Source of the DNA: Lysobacter sp. BMK333-48F3
GTDB taxonomy: Bacteria; Pseudomonadota; Gammaproteobacteria; Xanthomonadales; Xanthomonadaceae
Length of the DNA stretch: 64,000 bases
NCBI RefSeq assembly: GCF_019733395.1
Contig: NZ_JAIHOO010000001.1
Location: 4,404,983-4,468,982 of the forward strand
Direction: 5' to 3'
In this document: positions 23,674 through 32,062 of the stretch, piece after piece
Layout of the letters: each line of letters starts with the position of its first letter
How positions within the stretch are numbered: the first letter of the stretch is position 1
Notes under the pieces: generated by a model
The model's input: the letters and a program-made list of their open reading frames with translations, nothing else
Databases searched by the model: none
What the model was told of the DNA's origin: nothing
Program-made: the position numbers and the translations under genes

Positions 23674-24906
23674 TCAGACCGTATGGCTCTTCGGCTTCTG
23701 CTCCGGCGTCTGCGCTGCGAGCTGCGGCGCGTCCTGCCCGGTCTGGAAAGTCGACCGCTCGATCGGCTGCTGCGCCGCATGGGCCTTGTCGACGTGCACG
23801 CGCTGGTGACCGGGGTCGGTCAAGGCGCCCTGCACGGCGAACAGGCCGCCGCCGTTGGCGGTCGGCACCACGTGGTCGATGCGGCTGAGCCCGCTGACCT
23901 TGGCCTCGTAGGTCAAGGTCGCGGCGGTGCGTTCGAGTTCGGCGTGGCTCTTGAACGCCTGCGGGCCGAGCTTCTCCAAGCCGTCGACCGCGTTCTTGAA
24001 CATCGCGTGGTCGGGATGGGACGCATGCGACAGCAAGGGCGCGCGTTCGGCCTGCTTCAGCGCTTCCAGGGTCTTGGGGCCGGCGATGCCGTCGTCCTTG
24101 AGCCCGTGGGCGCGCTGGAAGGCCTGCAGCGCTTCCTTGGTGCGCTCGCCGAAATCGCCGTCGGCGCGCAGCGCCTGGCCGCGCGCGTCGTGATAACCGA
24201 GCTTGTTGAGCGACTCCTGCATGCCGCGCACGGCCGGGCCGCGTTCGTCCTGCTTGAGCAGCCCGTCGGCCAGCGCATTGCGCGCCGCGGCCGGTTCGCG
24301 GGCAGGCGCCCGCGTATCGGCATGTCCGATCGACACGCCGTTCTTCTTGATGTCTTCGATGATCCCGGGAAGCTTGCGCTCCCAGGCCTCGGCGTAATTC
24401 TCGCAGTCCTTGGCCGCTTTCACGGTCCAGGCCTTGGCCGGGGTGACGCCGTTGACGGTGCGACGCGCGTTGTACAGATCGTGCGAGTCTTCGTCGATGT
24501 AGCGGTCCAGACGCTTGCCGGTGAACAGACCGTCGCGCATGCCGACCACCAGGATCTTGGCGGCCAGTTCGGGGTCTTTGGCGAGATCAGGATTCTTGAC
24601 CAGCTGCCCGTTGAGGCCCAGCAGCTTGTCGAAAGTCTTGTAGTTGTAGTCGTGGGTCAGGTGCACGTACCCGCGACCATAGAAATCTTCCCCGCCGCTG
24701 TAGCCCAGCTTGCGCGCTTGCGACCGGCCGAAATCCTCTTCCGGGGCGCTGAAATTGCGGGTTTCGTGCTGCGCCGTCGCCAGCATGTAGGCGATCTGGC
24801 GCGTATCGGTGACGCCGTTTTCGAGCGCGGTCTTGACGATGAGGTTGACCGACGAATTGCGGTCTATCCCAAAGCCGTCCGTGCTCCGGCCGTGGCCGTT
24901 GCTCAT
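23674..24906 (-). CDS. X-T4SS effector: GH19-like domain, peptidoglycan-binding domain, XVIPCD
   Basis: A 410-residue effector. Residues 15-180 are GH19-like: IAYMLATAQHETRNFSAPEE with probable catalytic Glu48, and FYGRGYVHLTHDYNYKTFDK. The YGGRWGRDNLGN-type loop of the other GH19 effector is shortened to LGYSGGEDF. Residues 211-286 are the peptidoglycan-binding domain (DGDFGERTKEALQAFQRAHG). Residues 295-388 are the XVIPCD (SHPDHAMFKNAVDGLEKLGP, LSRIDHVVPTANGGGLFAVQ). The C-terminal tail is less Gln-rich than in its siblings. AGGAG lies 8 bp before the ATG. The upstream lipoprotein (25029-25808) is the likely immunity partner. Confidence 0.9.
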   Translation of the reverse strand: MSNGHGRSTDGFGIDRNSSVNLIVKTALENGVTDTRQIAYMLATAQHETRNFSAPEEDFGRSQARKLGYSGGEDFYGRGYVHLTHDYNYKTFDKLLGLNGQLVKNPDLAKDPELAAKILVVGMRDGLFTGKRLDRYIDEDSHDLYNARRTVNGVTPAKAWTVKAAKDCENYAEAWERKLPGIIEDIKKNGVSIGHADTRAPAREPAAARNALADGLLKQDERGPAVRGMQESLNKLGYHDARGQALRADGDFGERTKEALQAFQRAHGLKDDGIAGPKTLEALKQAERAPLLSHASHPDHAMFKNAVDGLEKLGPQAFKSHAELERTAATLTYEAKVSGLSRIDHVVPTANGGGLFAVQGALTDPGHQRVHVDKAHAAQQPIERSTFQTGQDAPQLAAQTPEQKPKSHTV

Positions 24907-25028
24907 GGTGCTATCTCCTGTACGTGCATGTCATTGGAATTTGTTGTATCGCCGGATCCATCGAGGGACCCGTGCGTTGCATGTACCAGCGTTGTGTGTG
25001 GCTGAAGATCAGCCGCGCCCTGTTCGCA

Positions 25029-25808
25029 TCAGGGCTGGTGAAGCACCTCCTTCATCTCGCCGTCGACGAGCTTCTCGGTGCGAACCTTAACCTTATCCTG
25101 GCCCTCGGTCGAGTCCTGGGTGACACGTTCGACCAGCTTCGGCCGCCCACCTTCGATGGCGTATGTTTCGATCACGTGCAGGCAGCAGCCGTCGGTGGAG
25201 GTCGAAACAAGACGTCCGTCACGAACGGCGAACAGGCCGTTGCTGCCGATGCCGATGTCGGAGAACTCCTGGTCGAACTCGAAGCTGCGCCGCGCCGCGT
25301 CGTACAGGAACACGTCGTAGGAAGCGGCGCCGTGCGCGCCTTCCTTGCCGGTCCACAGCAGCAGGTCGTCGTGGCCGTCGCCGTCGACGTCGGCCAGCAC
25401 CAGCGACACCCCCTGCGGGAAGCGCTCGTCGAGCGGGCCGCGGTACACGGTCTTGACGCTGTCCAGGTACAAGGCGTCGGGTTTGAGGGTCTGGCGCAGA
25501 CTGCCGTCGCGCCGGCTCAGGCTCAGCTCGACGCCGCGGTTGCACAGGCTCAGGGTATCGCTCTGCTCGATGCAGGCGGGCGCGGTAAGGCTCAGGCTCA
25601 GGTCGCCGGCCTCGGCCTGCAAGGTGCCGGCGGCGCTGAGCTGGGCGGAAACAGAGATCGGCATGGACACTCCTGTGTTCGCCTGGCCGGCCTGCGCTTG
25701 CTTCGCCGCGGGGGCGGCGGGCTCGGGCGCAGGCGTGCCGCGGTCTGGCGCTTTGCACGCCGCCAGGCCGCAGATCACGAACAGACAGACGGACTGAAAT
25801 CGTTTCAT
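25029..25808 (-). CDS. Lipoprotein with calcium-loop-like motif, putative immunity protein (XAC2610-like)
   Basis: A 259-residue lipoprotein: signal peptide MKRFQSVCLFVICGLAAC with Cys18. The mature part has repeated beta-strand blocks, including LTAPACIEQSDTLSLCNRGV and FDQEFSDIGIGSNGLFAVRD. The segment VLADVDGDGHDDLLLWTGKE carries DVDGDGHDD, an EF-hand-like calcium loop typical of FG-GAP/VCBS-like repeats. The X. citri immunity protein XAC2610, which inhibits the GH19 effector XAC2609, is recalled to have a propeller fold with a similar calcium loop; the downstream effector here is also GH19-like. The effector start is 122 bp away. Confidence 0.82.
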   Translation of the reverse strand: MKRFQSVCLFVICGLAACKAPDRGTPAPEPAAPAAKQAQAGQANTGVSMPISVSAQLSAAGTLQAEAGDLSLSLTAPACIEQSDTLSLCNRGVELSLSRRDGSLRQTLKPDALYLDSVKTVYRGPLDERFPQGVSLVLADVDGDGHDDLLLWTGKEGAHGAASYDVFLYDAARRSFEFDQEFSDIGIGSNGLFAVRDGRLVSTSTDGCCLHVIETYAIEGGRPKLVERVTQDSTEGQDKVKVRTEKLVDGEMKEVLHQP

Positions 25809-26055
25809 CGCATGGTGACCGGTCTTGGGGCAAGTGTACGTCATGCGCGCGACGCGGGCCGTCGATCGCCAATCCACGCAAAAAGGCAGGATCCGGCGAC
25901 GCAGCGCCAGCCCGATGCCGGTCCGCCTGCGCACGCAAGCGCGGCGCAGGCATCGGCACGCTGCCCGATTCGCAGCGCCGCCGGTATTGTACGAACGGCC
26001 GCAGCCAGGCTCCGTCCGCGCCGCACTGCCCCGCCCCGCTCCACCCTGCCCAGGA

Positions 26056-27438
26056 TCAGGCCATCGCCGGCCGGGGCCCCTGCCGCTCGGGCGGTGCCTG
26101 CGCCGGCTGCATCTGCGCCGCATCCTGCTGCAACTGCTGGCTGGTCTGCTGCACCGACTGGCTCGTCGCCTGGCCCTTGTCCACGTGCGCGCGCAGGTGC
26201 GCCGGGTCGTTCAGCGCGCCCTGCACCGCGAACACGCCGCTGCCGCTGGCGTTGGCCACGACATGATCGATCCGGCTCAGGCCGCCGGCCTTGGCCTCGT
26301 AGGCCATCGTCGCCGCTGCTCGCTCGCGGTCCTCGCGATTGGGATAACCCTGCGCGCCGAGCTTCTCCAGGCCGTCGAAAGCCTGCTTGTACAGCGCGTG
26401 ATTCGGATGCGCCGGATCCGACAGCAACGGCCCCTGGCTGCGGGCCTCGTTCTGGCCCTGCGCCGGCGCTGCGTTCTTGAGCGCGTTCAAGGTATCGCGC
26501 CCGGCCTTGCCGTCGTCGTCCAGGCCGTGCGCGCGCTGGAAGGCTTGCACCGCTTCCTGGGTGTGCTTGCCGAAGTGGCCGTCGGCCGACAGCGGATTGC
26601 CCTGCGCGTCGCGGAAACCCAGGCGGTTGAGGTTTTCCTGCAACTCGCGCACCGCCGGCCCGCGCTCTTCGAGCTTGAGCACGCCGTCGGCCATCGCGTC
26701 GCGGCTCGGCGCCGGGCGCGGCGCGGCATCGTGCGAACGGCTGCCCGGCGCCAGCGATACCGGCGGCACCTCGATGCCGTTCTTCTTCAGCAGCTCTTCC
26801 TGGTTGGCCAGTTGCACCAGCGAGTCTTTCTCGTTGTTGGCGCGCTTGAGCAGCCCCGGCCACCAGTCCGGCGAGCTTTTGAACAAGGTGTTGTTGTGGG
26901 CGATCTTGTAGTCCTGCACCGCCTCGACGATCTGCTTGTCGCTCAGTTCCGACAGCTTGTAGTCCTTGCCGAAGGCTTCCTTCATCCCCTTGTCGAAGAT
27001 GTCCGGGGTCAGGCCGCGGAACTGCACCGAGGTGCTCCACAAGGCGTCGTGCACCGCACGGCCGCGGTCGGACAGGTCGATGCCGCGCGCCTTCAGCGCA
27101 TCGTTCTGCTTGTCGAAATGCGAGCGGCCGATGAAGTCGTGCTGATCCTTGCCGAAGCCGGGATCGGAGGCGGCCAGTTGCTTCCATTTGGCGTTGAACT
27201 CGGGCGTGGCCGGGGTCAGCCCCTTGAACTGATCGCCGTAGCGCGACTGTTCCAGGTACTCCTGCACCGTGCCCTTCTTGCTCGACAGCTGGTACTCGCC
27301 GTACGACACGCCGCCGGCGTCGCCGACGCCGGTCGAAATCGTCCCGGCGCCCTTGCCCGAGGACTCGTAGCCCGCCGAGGTCTGGCCGATGTGCCAGCCG
27401 TTGACGGCCCGTTTGGCCTTCTCGATATCGTCTGCCAT
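26056..27438 (-). CDS. X-T4SS effector: lysozyme-like N-terminal domain, peptidoglycan-binding domain, XVIPCD
   Basis: A 460-residue effector. The N-terminal domain (about 10-225) begins GTISTGVGDAGGVSYGEYQL and continues TVQEYLEQSRYGDQF, DPGFGKDQHDFIGRSHFDKQ and DYKIAHNNTLFKSSPDWWPG. The GDxGGxSYGxYQ motif recalls lysozyme-like hydrolases of phage and secretion systems, but the exact family was not identified. Residues 249-323 are the peptidoglycan-binding domain (DGHFGKHTQEAVQAFQRAHG). Residues 341-436 are the XVIPCD (PAHPNHALYKQAFDGLEKLG, LSRIDHVVANASGSGVFAVQ), followed by a Gln/Pro tail. The LprI-family lipoprotein 44 bp upstream (a lysozyme-inhibitor family) supports a muramidase activity. 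Confidence 0.88.
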   Translation of the reverse strand: MADDIEKAKRAVNGWHIGQTSAGYESSGKGAGTISTGVGDAGGVSYGEYQLSSKKGTVQEYLEQSRYGDQFKGLTPATPEFNAKWKQLAASDPGFGKDQHDFIGRSHFDKQNDALKARGIDLSDRGRAVHDALWSTSVQFRGLTPDIFDKGMKEAFGKDYKLSELSDKQIVEAVQDYKIAHNNTLFKSSPDWWPGLLKRANNEKDSLVQLANQEELLKKNGIEVPPVSLAPGSRSHDAAPRPAPSRDAMADGVLKLEERGPAVRELQENLNRLGFRDAQGNPLSADGHFGKHTQEAVQAFQRAHGLDDDGKAGRDTLNALKNAAPAQGQNEARSQGPLLSDPAHPNHALYKQAFDGLEKLGAQGYPNREDRERAAATMAYEAKAGGLSRIDHVVANASGSGVFAVQGALNDPAHLRAHVDKGQATSQSVQQTSQQLQQDAAQMQPAQAPPERQGPRPAMA

Positions 27439-27482
27439 TGCATTCACTCCATTGATTGTCGTGGGGCTTCCTAGGCGGCGGA

Positions 27483-28040
27483 TCAGCGCTGGCGCGCGAC
27501 CATCGCCTCCAGTTCGACCGCGCGCTCGGCGGTCATCTTCAACGCGCAACTGTTGGCTTCGATGCGCTGGGCCTGGCCTTCGGTCTCGGCGTCCCAGGCG
27601 CAGGCCTTGTCTTTCTCGGCGATCCACTTGCGCTGCGCGTCGCGCAGCACCGCCATCTCGGCGGCCGGCACCAGCGTCTGCAGACGCTTGTAGGCGGCGT
27701 TGAGGCGATCGTCCTGGTAGACGAACTCCTGCTCGATGCAGTTCTGGATCTCGAACGTGACGCCGTCGGTGGCTTCGGCGCACTTGCTGTAGGACTCGCG
27801 GAACATGCTGGCTTCCTTGTCGGTGGCGGGTTCGTCCTTGGACGCGGCCGCGGCTGCGGGTGGCGCCGCGTCGGCTGGGGCGGGAACGCTCGCGGGTTCG
27901 GCGATCGGTGCGGGCGCCTCAGGCGCGGGCGCGGCTGCAGGCGCGGGCGCCGGCGCGGTGTCGGCGGCAGGCGCCTGGGCCTGGCACGCGACCGTCAATG
28001 CCAGCAGCGCGGCCAGGCCGCAGGAACGAATGGCTTGCAT
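27483..28040 (-). CDS. LprI-family (DUF1311) lipoprotein, putative lysozyme-inhibitor immunity protein
   Basis: A 185-residue lipoprotein: signal peptide MQAIRSCGLAALLALTVAC, then an Ala/Pro linker. The folded part (about 75-185) matches the LprI / DUF1311 family: FEIQNCIEQEFVYQDDRLNA, AAYKRLQTLVPAAEMAVLRD and AQRKWIAEKDKACAWDAETE, with the conserved Cys pairs. Mycobacterial LprI is a lysozyme inhibitor. It is positioned 44 bp before a lysozyme-like effector, so family and context agree on immunity. A longer frame exists upstream, but the ATG at 28040 begins a clean lipoprotein signal. Confidence 0.88.
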   Translation of the reverse strand: MQAIRSCGLAALLALTVACQAQAPAADTAPAPAPAAAPAPEAPAPIAEPASVPAPADAAPPAAAAASKDEPATDKEASMFRESYSKCAEATDGVTFEIQNCIEQEFVYQDDRLNAAYKRLQTLVPAAEMAVLRDAQRKWIAEKDKACAWDAETEGQAQRIEANSCALKMTAERAVELEAMVARQR

Positions 28041-28255
28041 AGGGTTACCGTCTCTCCATGACCTACGGGGTGCGCGAAAGCCGCGCATCGATGCCCTGTT
28101 CCAGGCCGTAAGCCATCCTAGCAAAGGCCGTCGCCACGCCACAGTCGCCGACCGGCGCGTGGCTGAACGGCGTTCGACTTATGGACTCGAACGCGGCCGG
28201 CCGTTGCGCCGGCGCCGCTACCGTCCCGCGAAGCGACAACCGATCCGCCTGCGGC

Positions 28256-28753
28256 TCAATAGACCGGAACAGGGTATGCGCAATCGGTGTAGGCGATCTC
28301 GCAGTCGGCGGCGGACCGGGTGCATTGTTCCAGCGCCAGGTCGGACGCTCCCGGCACGTCGGGGCCGCGCGCCGACGCATAGACATCGCCGCCCCGGGCC
28401 AGCACCCCGCACTGATCGCGGTAGACCAGCACGATCTTGCACCCGCCCCCGCCCTCGCGGGCGCAGAGCTGCAAGGCTTCAAGCTCCGCCTCCGACTGGC
28501 TCGCCACCTGCGTCGAAGTGCCGACGCTGCGACTGCCTTCGTCGACCGCGATCGCGCCCCATTGCGTCAGCCAGTCGCGGGGAGCGACCGGCGGCGGCTC
28601 GGGATAGATCACTTCCGCGGGTGGCGCCCGCCCCCAGGCGTTGAACAACACCCACTCGAAATGCCCGCCCGAGGGAACCGCGAACGGGAAGTGCGCGGCG
28701 GCCGGCCCGGCGAACCCGAGCATTGCGATGAGGCTGAGCGCGATGGGTTTCAT
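28256..28753 (-). CDS. DUF4189 domain protein, paralogue 1
   Basis: A 165-residue exported protein: signal peptide MKPIALSLIAMLGFAGPAAA. The DUF4189 domain shows WGAIAVDEGSRSVGTSTQVA, LCAREGGGGCKIVLVYRDQC and IAYTDCAYPVPVY. It lacks the QCPAG...CxPP N-terminal motif seen in the three other copies nearby, having HFPFAVPSGGHFEWVLFNAW instead. AAGGAG precedes the start. The function of DUF4189 is unknown. It lies at the far end of the DUF4189 cluster, next to the effector cassettes. Confidence 0.85.
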   Translation of the reverse strand: MKPIALSLIAMLGFAGPAAAHFPFAVPSGGHFEWVLFNAWGRAPPAEVIYPEPPPVAPRDWLTQWGAIAVDEGSRSVGTSTQVASQSEAELEALQLCAREGGGGCKIVLVYRDQCGVLARGGDVYASARGPDVPGASDLALEQCTRSAADCEIAYTDCAYPVPVY

Positions 28754-28882
28754 CGCCCGCTCCTTCGGCATTGGAGCCTGCGGACACTATACGCCGCTCC
28801 TCAAAGCGGCGCCGGAAACGTCACTGTTCGAGTTCCGGCCGGCGCCGGTTCAGCCGGATCGCACCGCAATCACCAGGGCGTC

Positions 28883-29380
28883 TCACTGAACAGGGACTGC
28901 GTGCGCGCAATCCGAATAAAAGACCTTGCAGTTCGAGGACGACTGCTCGCAGCGCGCCATCGCCAGTACGGATGCCTCGGGAACCGATGCCGCATGCGCC
29001 GTCGCGTAGAAATTATCGCCCCAGACCACTACGCCGCATTGATCGCGATAAGTCAGGCTGACTTTGCAGCCGCCGCCGCCCTTGGAGCCGCAGAGATCCA
29101 TGGCCTCGAATTCGGCTTCGCGCTGGCTCGAAGCCTCCGAGGAGACGCCGATTGCGTTGTTGTTGCTGTCGATGGCCACCGCACCCCAACGCGATGCCCA
29201 TTTCACGGGCTTCGGGCGAGGAGTCGGCCGCGGCTGACTCTCTTCATGCGCGCCGTTGGGCCACCCGGCGGCATTGGGAGGAACGCACTGCGGATTGCCC
29301 GCGGACGGGATGCCTGCCGGACATTGGGCGTAAACCGTTCCCACCAACCCCATCAGACAACCAACCAACATGATGCGCAT
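28883..29380 (-). CDS. DUF4189 domain protein, paralogue 2
   Basis: A 165-residue exported protein: signal peptide about MRIMLVGCLMGLVGTVYAQ. The N-terminal motif CPAGIPSAGNPQCVPPNAAG is nearly identical to paralogue 4. The domain shows WGAVAIDSNNNAIGVSSEAS, LCGSKGGGGCKVSLTYRDQC and VFYSDCAHAVPVQ. The ATG at 29380 is preferred over a TTG at 29383. GAGAGGA lies upstream. There is a 160-bp spacer to the preceding gene. Confidence 0.85.
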   Translation of the reverse strand: MRIMLVGCLMGLVGTVYAQCPAGIPSAGNPQCVPPNAAGWPNGAHEESQPRPTPRPKPVKWASRWGAVAIDSNNNAIGVSSEASSQREAEFEAMDLCGSKGGGGCKVSLTYRDQCGVVVWGDNFYATAHAASVPEASVLAMARCEQSSSNCKVFYSDCAHAVPVQ

Positions 29381-29541
29381 CAAATCATCCTCTCAACTGC
29401 TGGGTAGCATCCGTAGCCCGACTACAGGCAAACCTCATCCGGCGTTGAGGCTACTGCTTGACCGCCTCCGACACTCAAGACGAGCGACGACGACAGATGG
29501 CACCGCTGCTCGAAGTATCATCGGGGCGAATCATCGCAATG

Positions 29542-30027
29542 TTAGTAAACCGCTGTAGGCAAGGCGCAGTCCGAGTAGGCGACCTTGCAGTCCTTGGTGG
29601 ACTTGCTGCATTCGGAGACCGCCATCTCCGAGGCCTTGTCCACCGAGGGCGCGCGAGCGGTCGCGTAATAGTCGTAACCCCACGCCAGGACGCCGCATTG
29701 GTCGTGATACGCCAGCACGACCCGGCACCCGCCTCCGCCGTTGTCCACGCAGCGATCGATCGCTTCCTGTTCGGCGTCCTGCTTGCTCGTCGACTGGGTC
29801 GAGGTGCCGACGCTGTTGGTGCCGTCGTCGACCGCGATCGCGCCCCAACGGGACAACCACTGCTTGGGGGCGCGCGGCCTGGCTTCGTCGGCAGGTGCGG
29901 GCATGTTGTGCCGCCAGCCCGGACCGTCGGGAGGAATGCAACCGGGCGTGTTCGGCATGCCCGCCGGGCATTGGGCGTGCGCACCGCCCACCACCCCAAG
30001 CAGCAATACAACCGTCAACGAGCGCAT
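29542..30027 (-). CDS. DUF4189 domain protein, paralogue 3
   Basis: A 161-residue exported protein: signal peptide MRSLTVVLLLGVVGGAHAQ. The N-terminal motif is CPAGMPNTPGCIPPDGPGW. The domain shows WGAIAVDDGTNSVGTSTQST, CVDNGGGGCRVVLAYHDQCG and VAYSDCALPTAVY. A longer open frame to 30156 lacks a signal peptide at its start, so 30027 is chosen. It lies beyond the operon terminator at 30162-30190 and therefore needs its own promoter. Confidence 0.85.
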   Translation of the reverse strand: MRSLTVVLLLGVVGGAHAQCPAGMPNTPGCIPPDGPGWRHNMPAPADEARPRAPKQWLSRWGAIAVDDGTNSVGTSTQSTSKQDAEQEAIDRCVDNGGGGCRVVLAYHDQCGVLAWGYDYYATARAPSVDKASEMAVSECSKSTKDCKVAYSDCALPTAVY

Positions 30028-30161
30028 CGAGAGACTCCTTGTCCTGGCGATGACAGAAAAAACAGCACTACGACTACGACCTAGACTCGTCCGGCCTGCC
30101 CCTGAAAAGCGCCAGACATCGAAGTCGCCCTCTTTTCCAGCTCTTTGGCTCGACACGCCCC

Positions 30162-30190
30162 AAAAAAAACGACGCCCGAAGGCGTCGCTT
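30162..30190 (-). terminator. Strong intrinsic terminator ending the virB operon
   Basis: On the minus strand the stem GCGACGCC / GGCGTCG with a TTCG tetraloop (30170-30187) is followed by eight T residues (30162-30169 read as A on the plus strand). It is 58 bp after the fourth DUF4189 gene and should end the virB7-virB6-DUF4189 transcript. Confidence 0.9.
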
Positions 30191-30247
30191 TGTTTTGTAC
30201 TGCAGCTTCAGCGAGCGGCCACCCATCACGTGCCCAAATCGCTCTGC

Positions 30248-30739
30248 TTACTGCACCCTTATCGGCGCAGTGCAGTTCGAGTAGTAGACGCGGCAATTCG
30301 TGTCCTTGGCGTTGCATTTCTGCATTCCCACCTCGGTCGCTCTCTCGATCGAAACTGCCGTTTGCACCAGATAACGCTTGTCGCCGGTAACGAGCACCGC
30401 ACACTGGTCGTAATAGGAGACATCCAGCACGCAATCCTTGCCACCGCGCTCGCTGCACTCCATCAATGCAATCTGTTCGGCGGACTCTCTGCTGTCGATA
30501 CCCGAAGCAGTGCCTAGAGCGGCACTGACGCCATCGGCGGCGATCGCGCCCCAAGTGCGCTTCCAAACGGGCTCCGGTCGGGCGGGCTCGCCGGAAGACG
30601 AGTTGTGCCCCCAACCCGGAGCGTTCGGCGGAACGCATTGCGGGTTCCCGGCAGACGGAATACCCGCCGGACATTGCGCGTAGGCACCGCCGGCCCAGAA
30701 TGCCAACGCCAGAACAACCAAGCAGAGGCGAGCTTTCAT
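30248..30739 (-). CDS. DUF4189 domain protein, paralogue 4, last gene of the virB operon
   Basis: A 163-residue exported protein: signal peptide MKARLCLVVLALAFWAGGAYAQ. The N-terminal motif is CPAGIPSAGNPQCVPPNAPG. The domain shows WGAIAADGVSAALGTASGID, VLDVSYYDQCAVLVTGDKRY and RVYYSNCTAPIRVQ. It starts 27 bp after virB6 with AAGGGG upstream, so it is cotranscribed with the secretion genes. That makes it the most likely of the four paralogues to have a T4SS-related, periplasmic role. It lacks the GGGGC core replaced here by GGKDC. Confidence 0.85.
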   Translation of the reverse strand: MKARLCLVVLALAFWAGGAYAQCPAGIPSAGNPQCVPPNAPGWGHNSSSGEPARPEPVWKRTWGAIAADGVSAALGTASGIDSRESAEQIALMECSERGGKDCVLDVSYYDQCAVLVTGDKRYLVQTAVSIERATEVGMQKCNAKDTNCRVYYSNCTAPIRVQ

Positions 30740-30766
30740 ATGACCCCTTCAGCGTGTCTAACGGAA

Positions 30767-31960
30767 CTATTCCCTAGCTCGCCGCGTATCGACTTTCATC
30801 GTATCGGAATGCGCGGGACCGGCGTTGTTGTACGTGCCGGTAGCGTGAGTGTTGCTGGGTGAACCGCCACTGAAACTGCTGGCTCTGTCAGCGGAACCGA
30901 CTTCACGCGTATTTTGCGTCTGAGGCGCATAACCGCCGCCGTAACCGCCGCCCTCGTAGCCGCGATTATGGCTCGGCGGCTGGCCGGCGCCAGGCGAAGC
31001 CTGTCCGCCGCCGAAGCTGTTGAAGGTGCTGAACTGACCCATCACGCCCTGGAAGAACACCGCGGCCATCGGCGGCGCGCTGATGATCAGCACCGACAGG
31101 ATCAGGCCCAGGCCGCCCTGCTGCAGGGCCTGGCTCGACATGCCGTCGGACGTGTCCAGGCCGGTCAGGGCGCCTGCAATGGCGGTCCCCCACAGAGCCA
31201 GGGCGACCTTGGTGACCATCTTCAGCGAGATCGAGATCATCGCGCTGAGCACCGCCATCGAGAACATCGTGCCTATGCCGTAGAACAGCCATTTACTGAA
31301 CAACTGTTTGGTCTGGTCGAACAGCAAACACAAGATGAATATCGGCCCGAACCCGACGAACAAGGCCATCGCGATTTCGTACAGCAGCAACGAAATGCCG
31401 GCGGTGACCGCCGGGCCGCCGGCGCCGACGCCGACGAACCACATCGCCCGGGTCTTCTTGGCGTCGAGGACGTTGTCGTCCATCGCGTCGAGCATATCGA
31501 TGCTCGACCAGGCCAGCTGCATGTAGCCCAGGTTCTTGTCGATCTCGCTCTCCGGATCGGTGTCCTCGCCGGTGATGACCCAGTGGATCTCCTTCTTGAC
31601 GTCCTTGGTCAGGAACTGGTGCATCGGAGTGCCGAACATGGCCATGGTCGTGGCCACGCCGACGATCAACGTCGCACGCAGGGAGTTGGTCACCAGGGCC
31701 ATCATCGAGTCGCGCGACTGGCCGGTGGCGATGCGATAGCCCTGAATCATGATCCACAGGGTCAGCAAGGTCAGGGCGATGCCGCCGGCCCACTGCATCG
31801 CGTTGCCGAGGATCTCGATGCCGAACTTCTCGATCTCCTTGCGCAGATATTTCAGGATCAAGCGGAAGAAGATGAAGTCGCCCGCCGAGTCGATGCTGGG
31901 GCTCAACCAATCGGTCAAGCCGCTCGCCGATCCGCCAACGAGGTTGAATGCCTTACTCAT
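30767..31960 (-). CDS. virB6: T4SS inner-membrane channel protein VirB6
   Basis: A polytopic inner-membrane component of the T4SS channel, about 397 residues. At least five hydrophobic segments are visible, e.g. WAGGIALTLLTLWIMIQGYR, ATLIVGVATTMAMFG, ISLLLYEIAMALFVGFGPIF, GIGTMFSMAVLSAMISISLK and GLGLILSVLIISAPPMAAVF. The VirB6/TrbL signature FVGFGPIFILCLLFDQTKQL is clear. The C-terminal ~85 residues are Gly/Ser/Asn-rich and probably disordered. ATG codons at 31960 and 31987 are both possible; 31960 gives the MSKAFNLVGG start. It lies between virB5 and a DUF4189 gene. Confidence 0.9.
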   Translation of the reverse strand: MSKAFNLVGGSASGLTDWLSPSIDSAGDFIFFRLILKYLRKEIEKFGIEILGNAMQWAGGIALTLLTLWIMIQGYRIATGQSRDSMMALVTNSLRATLIVGVATTMAMFGTPMHQFLTKDVKKEIHWVITGEDTDPESEIDKNLGYMQLAWSSIDMLDAMDDNVLDAKKTRAMWFVGVGAGGPAVTAGISLLLYEIAMALFVGFGPIFILCLLFDQTKQLFSKWLFYGIGTMFSMAVLSAMISISLKMVTKVALALWGTAIAGALTGLDTSDGMSSQALQQGGLGLILSVLIISAPPMAAVFFQGVMGQFSTFNSFGGGQASPGAGQPPSHNRGYEGGGYGGGYAPQTQNTREVGSADRASSFSGGSPSNTHATGTYNNAGPAHSDTMKVDTRRARE

Positions 31961-32062
31961 ACCGCCACCACGCCCTCTGGGGCTCATGCCCCTGATTTAG
32001 TGAATCCCTTGCTCATCGCGGGAACTCCGTCCCGCGTCGTCCTTTCGCCCGCTATCCGACGC

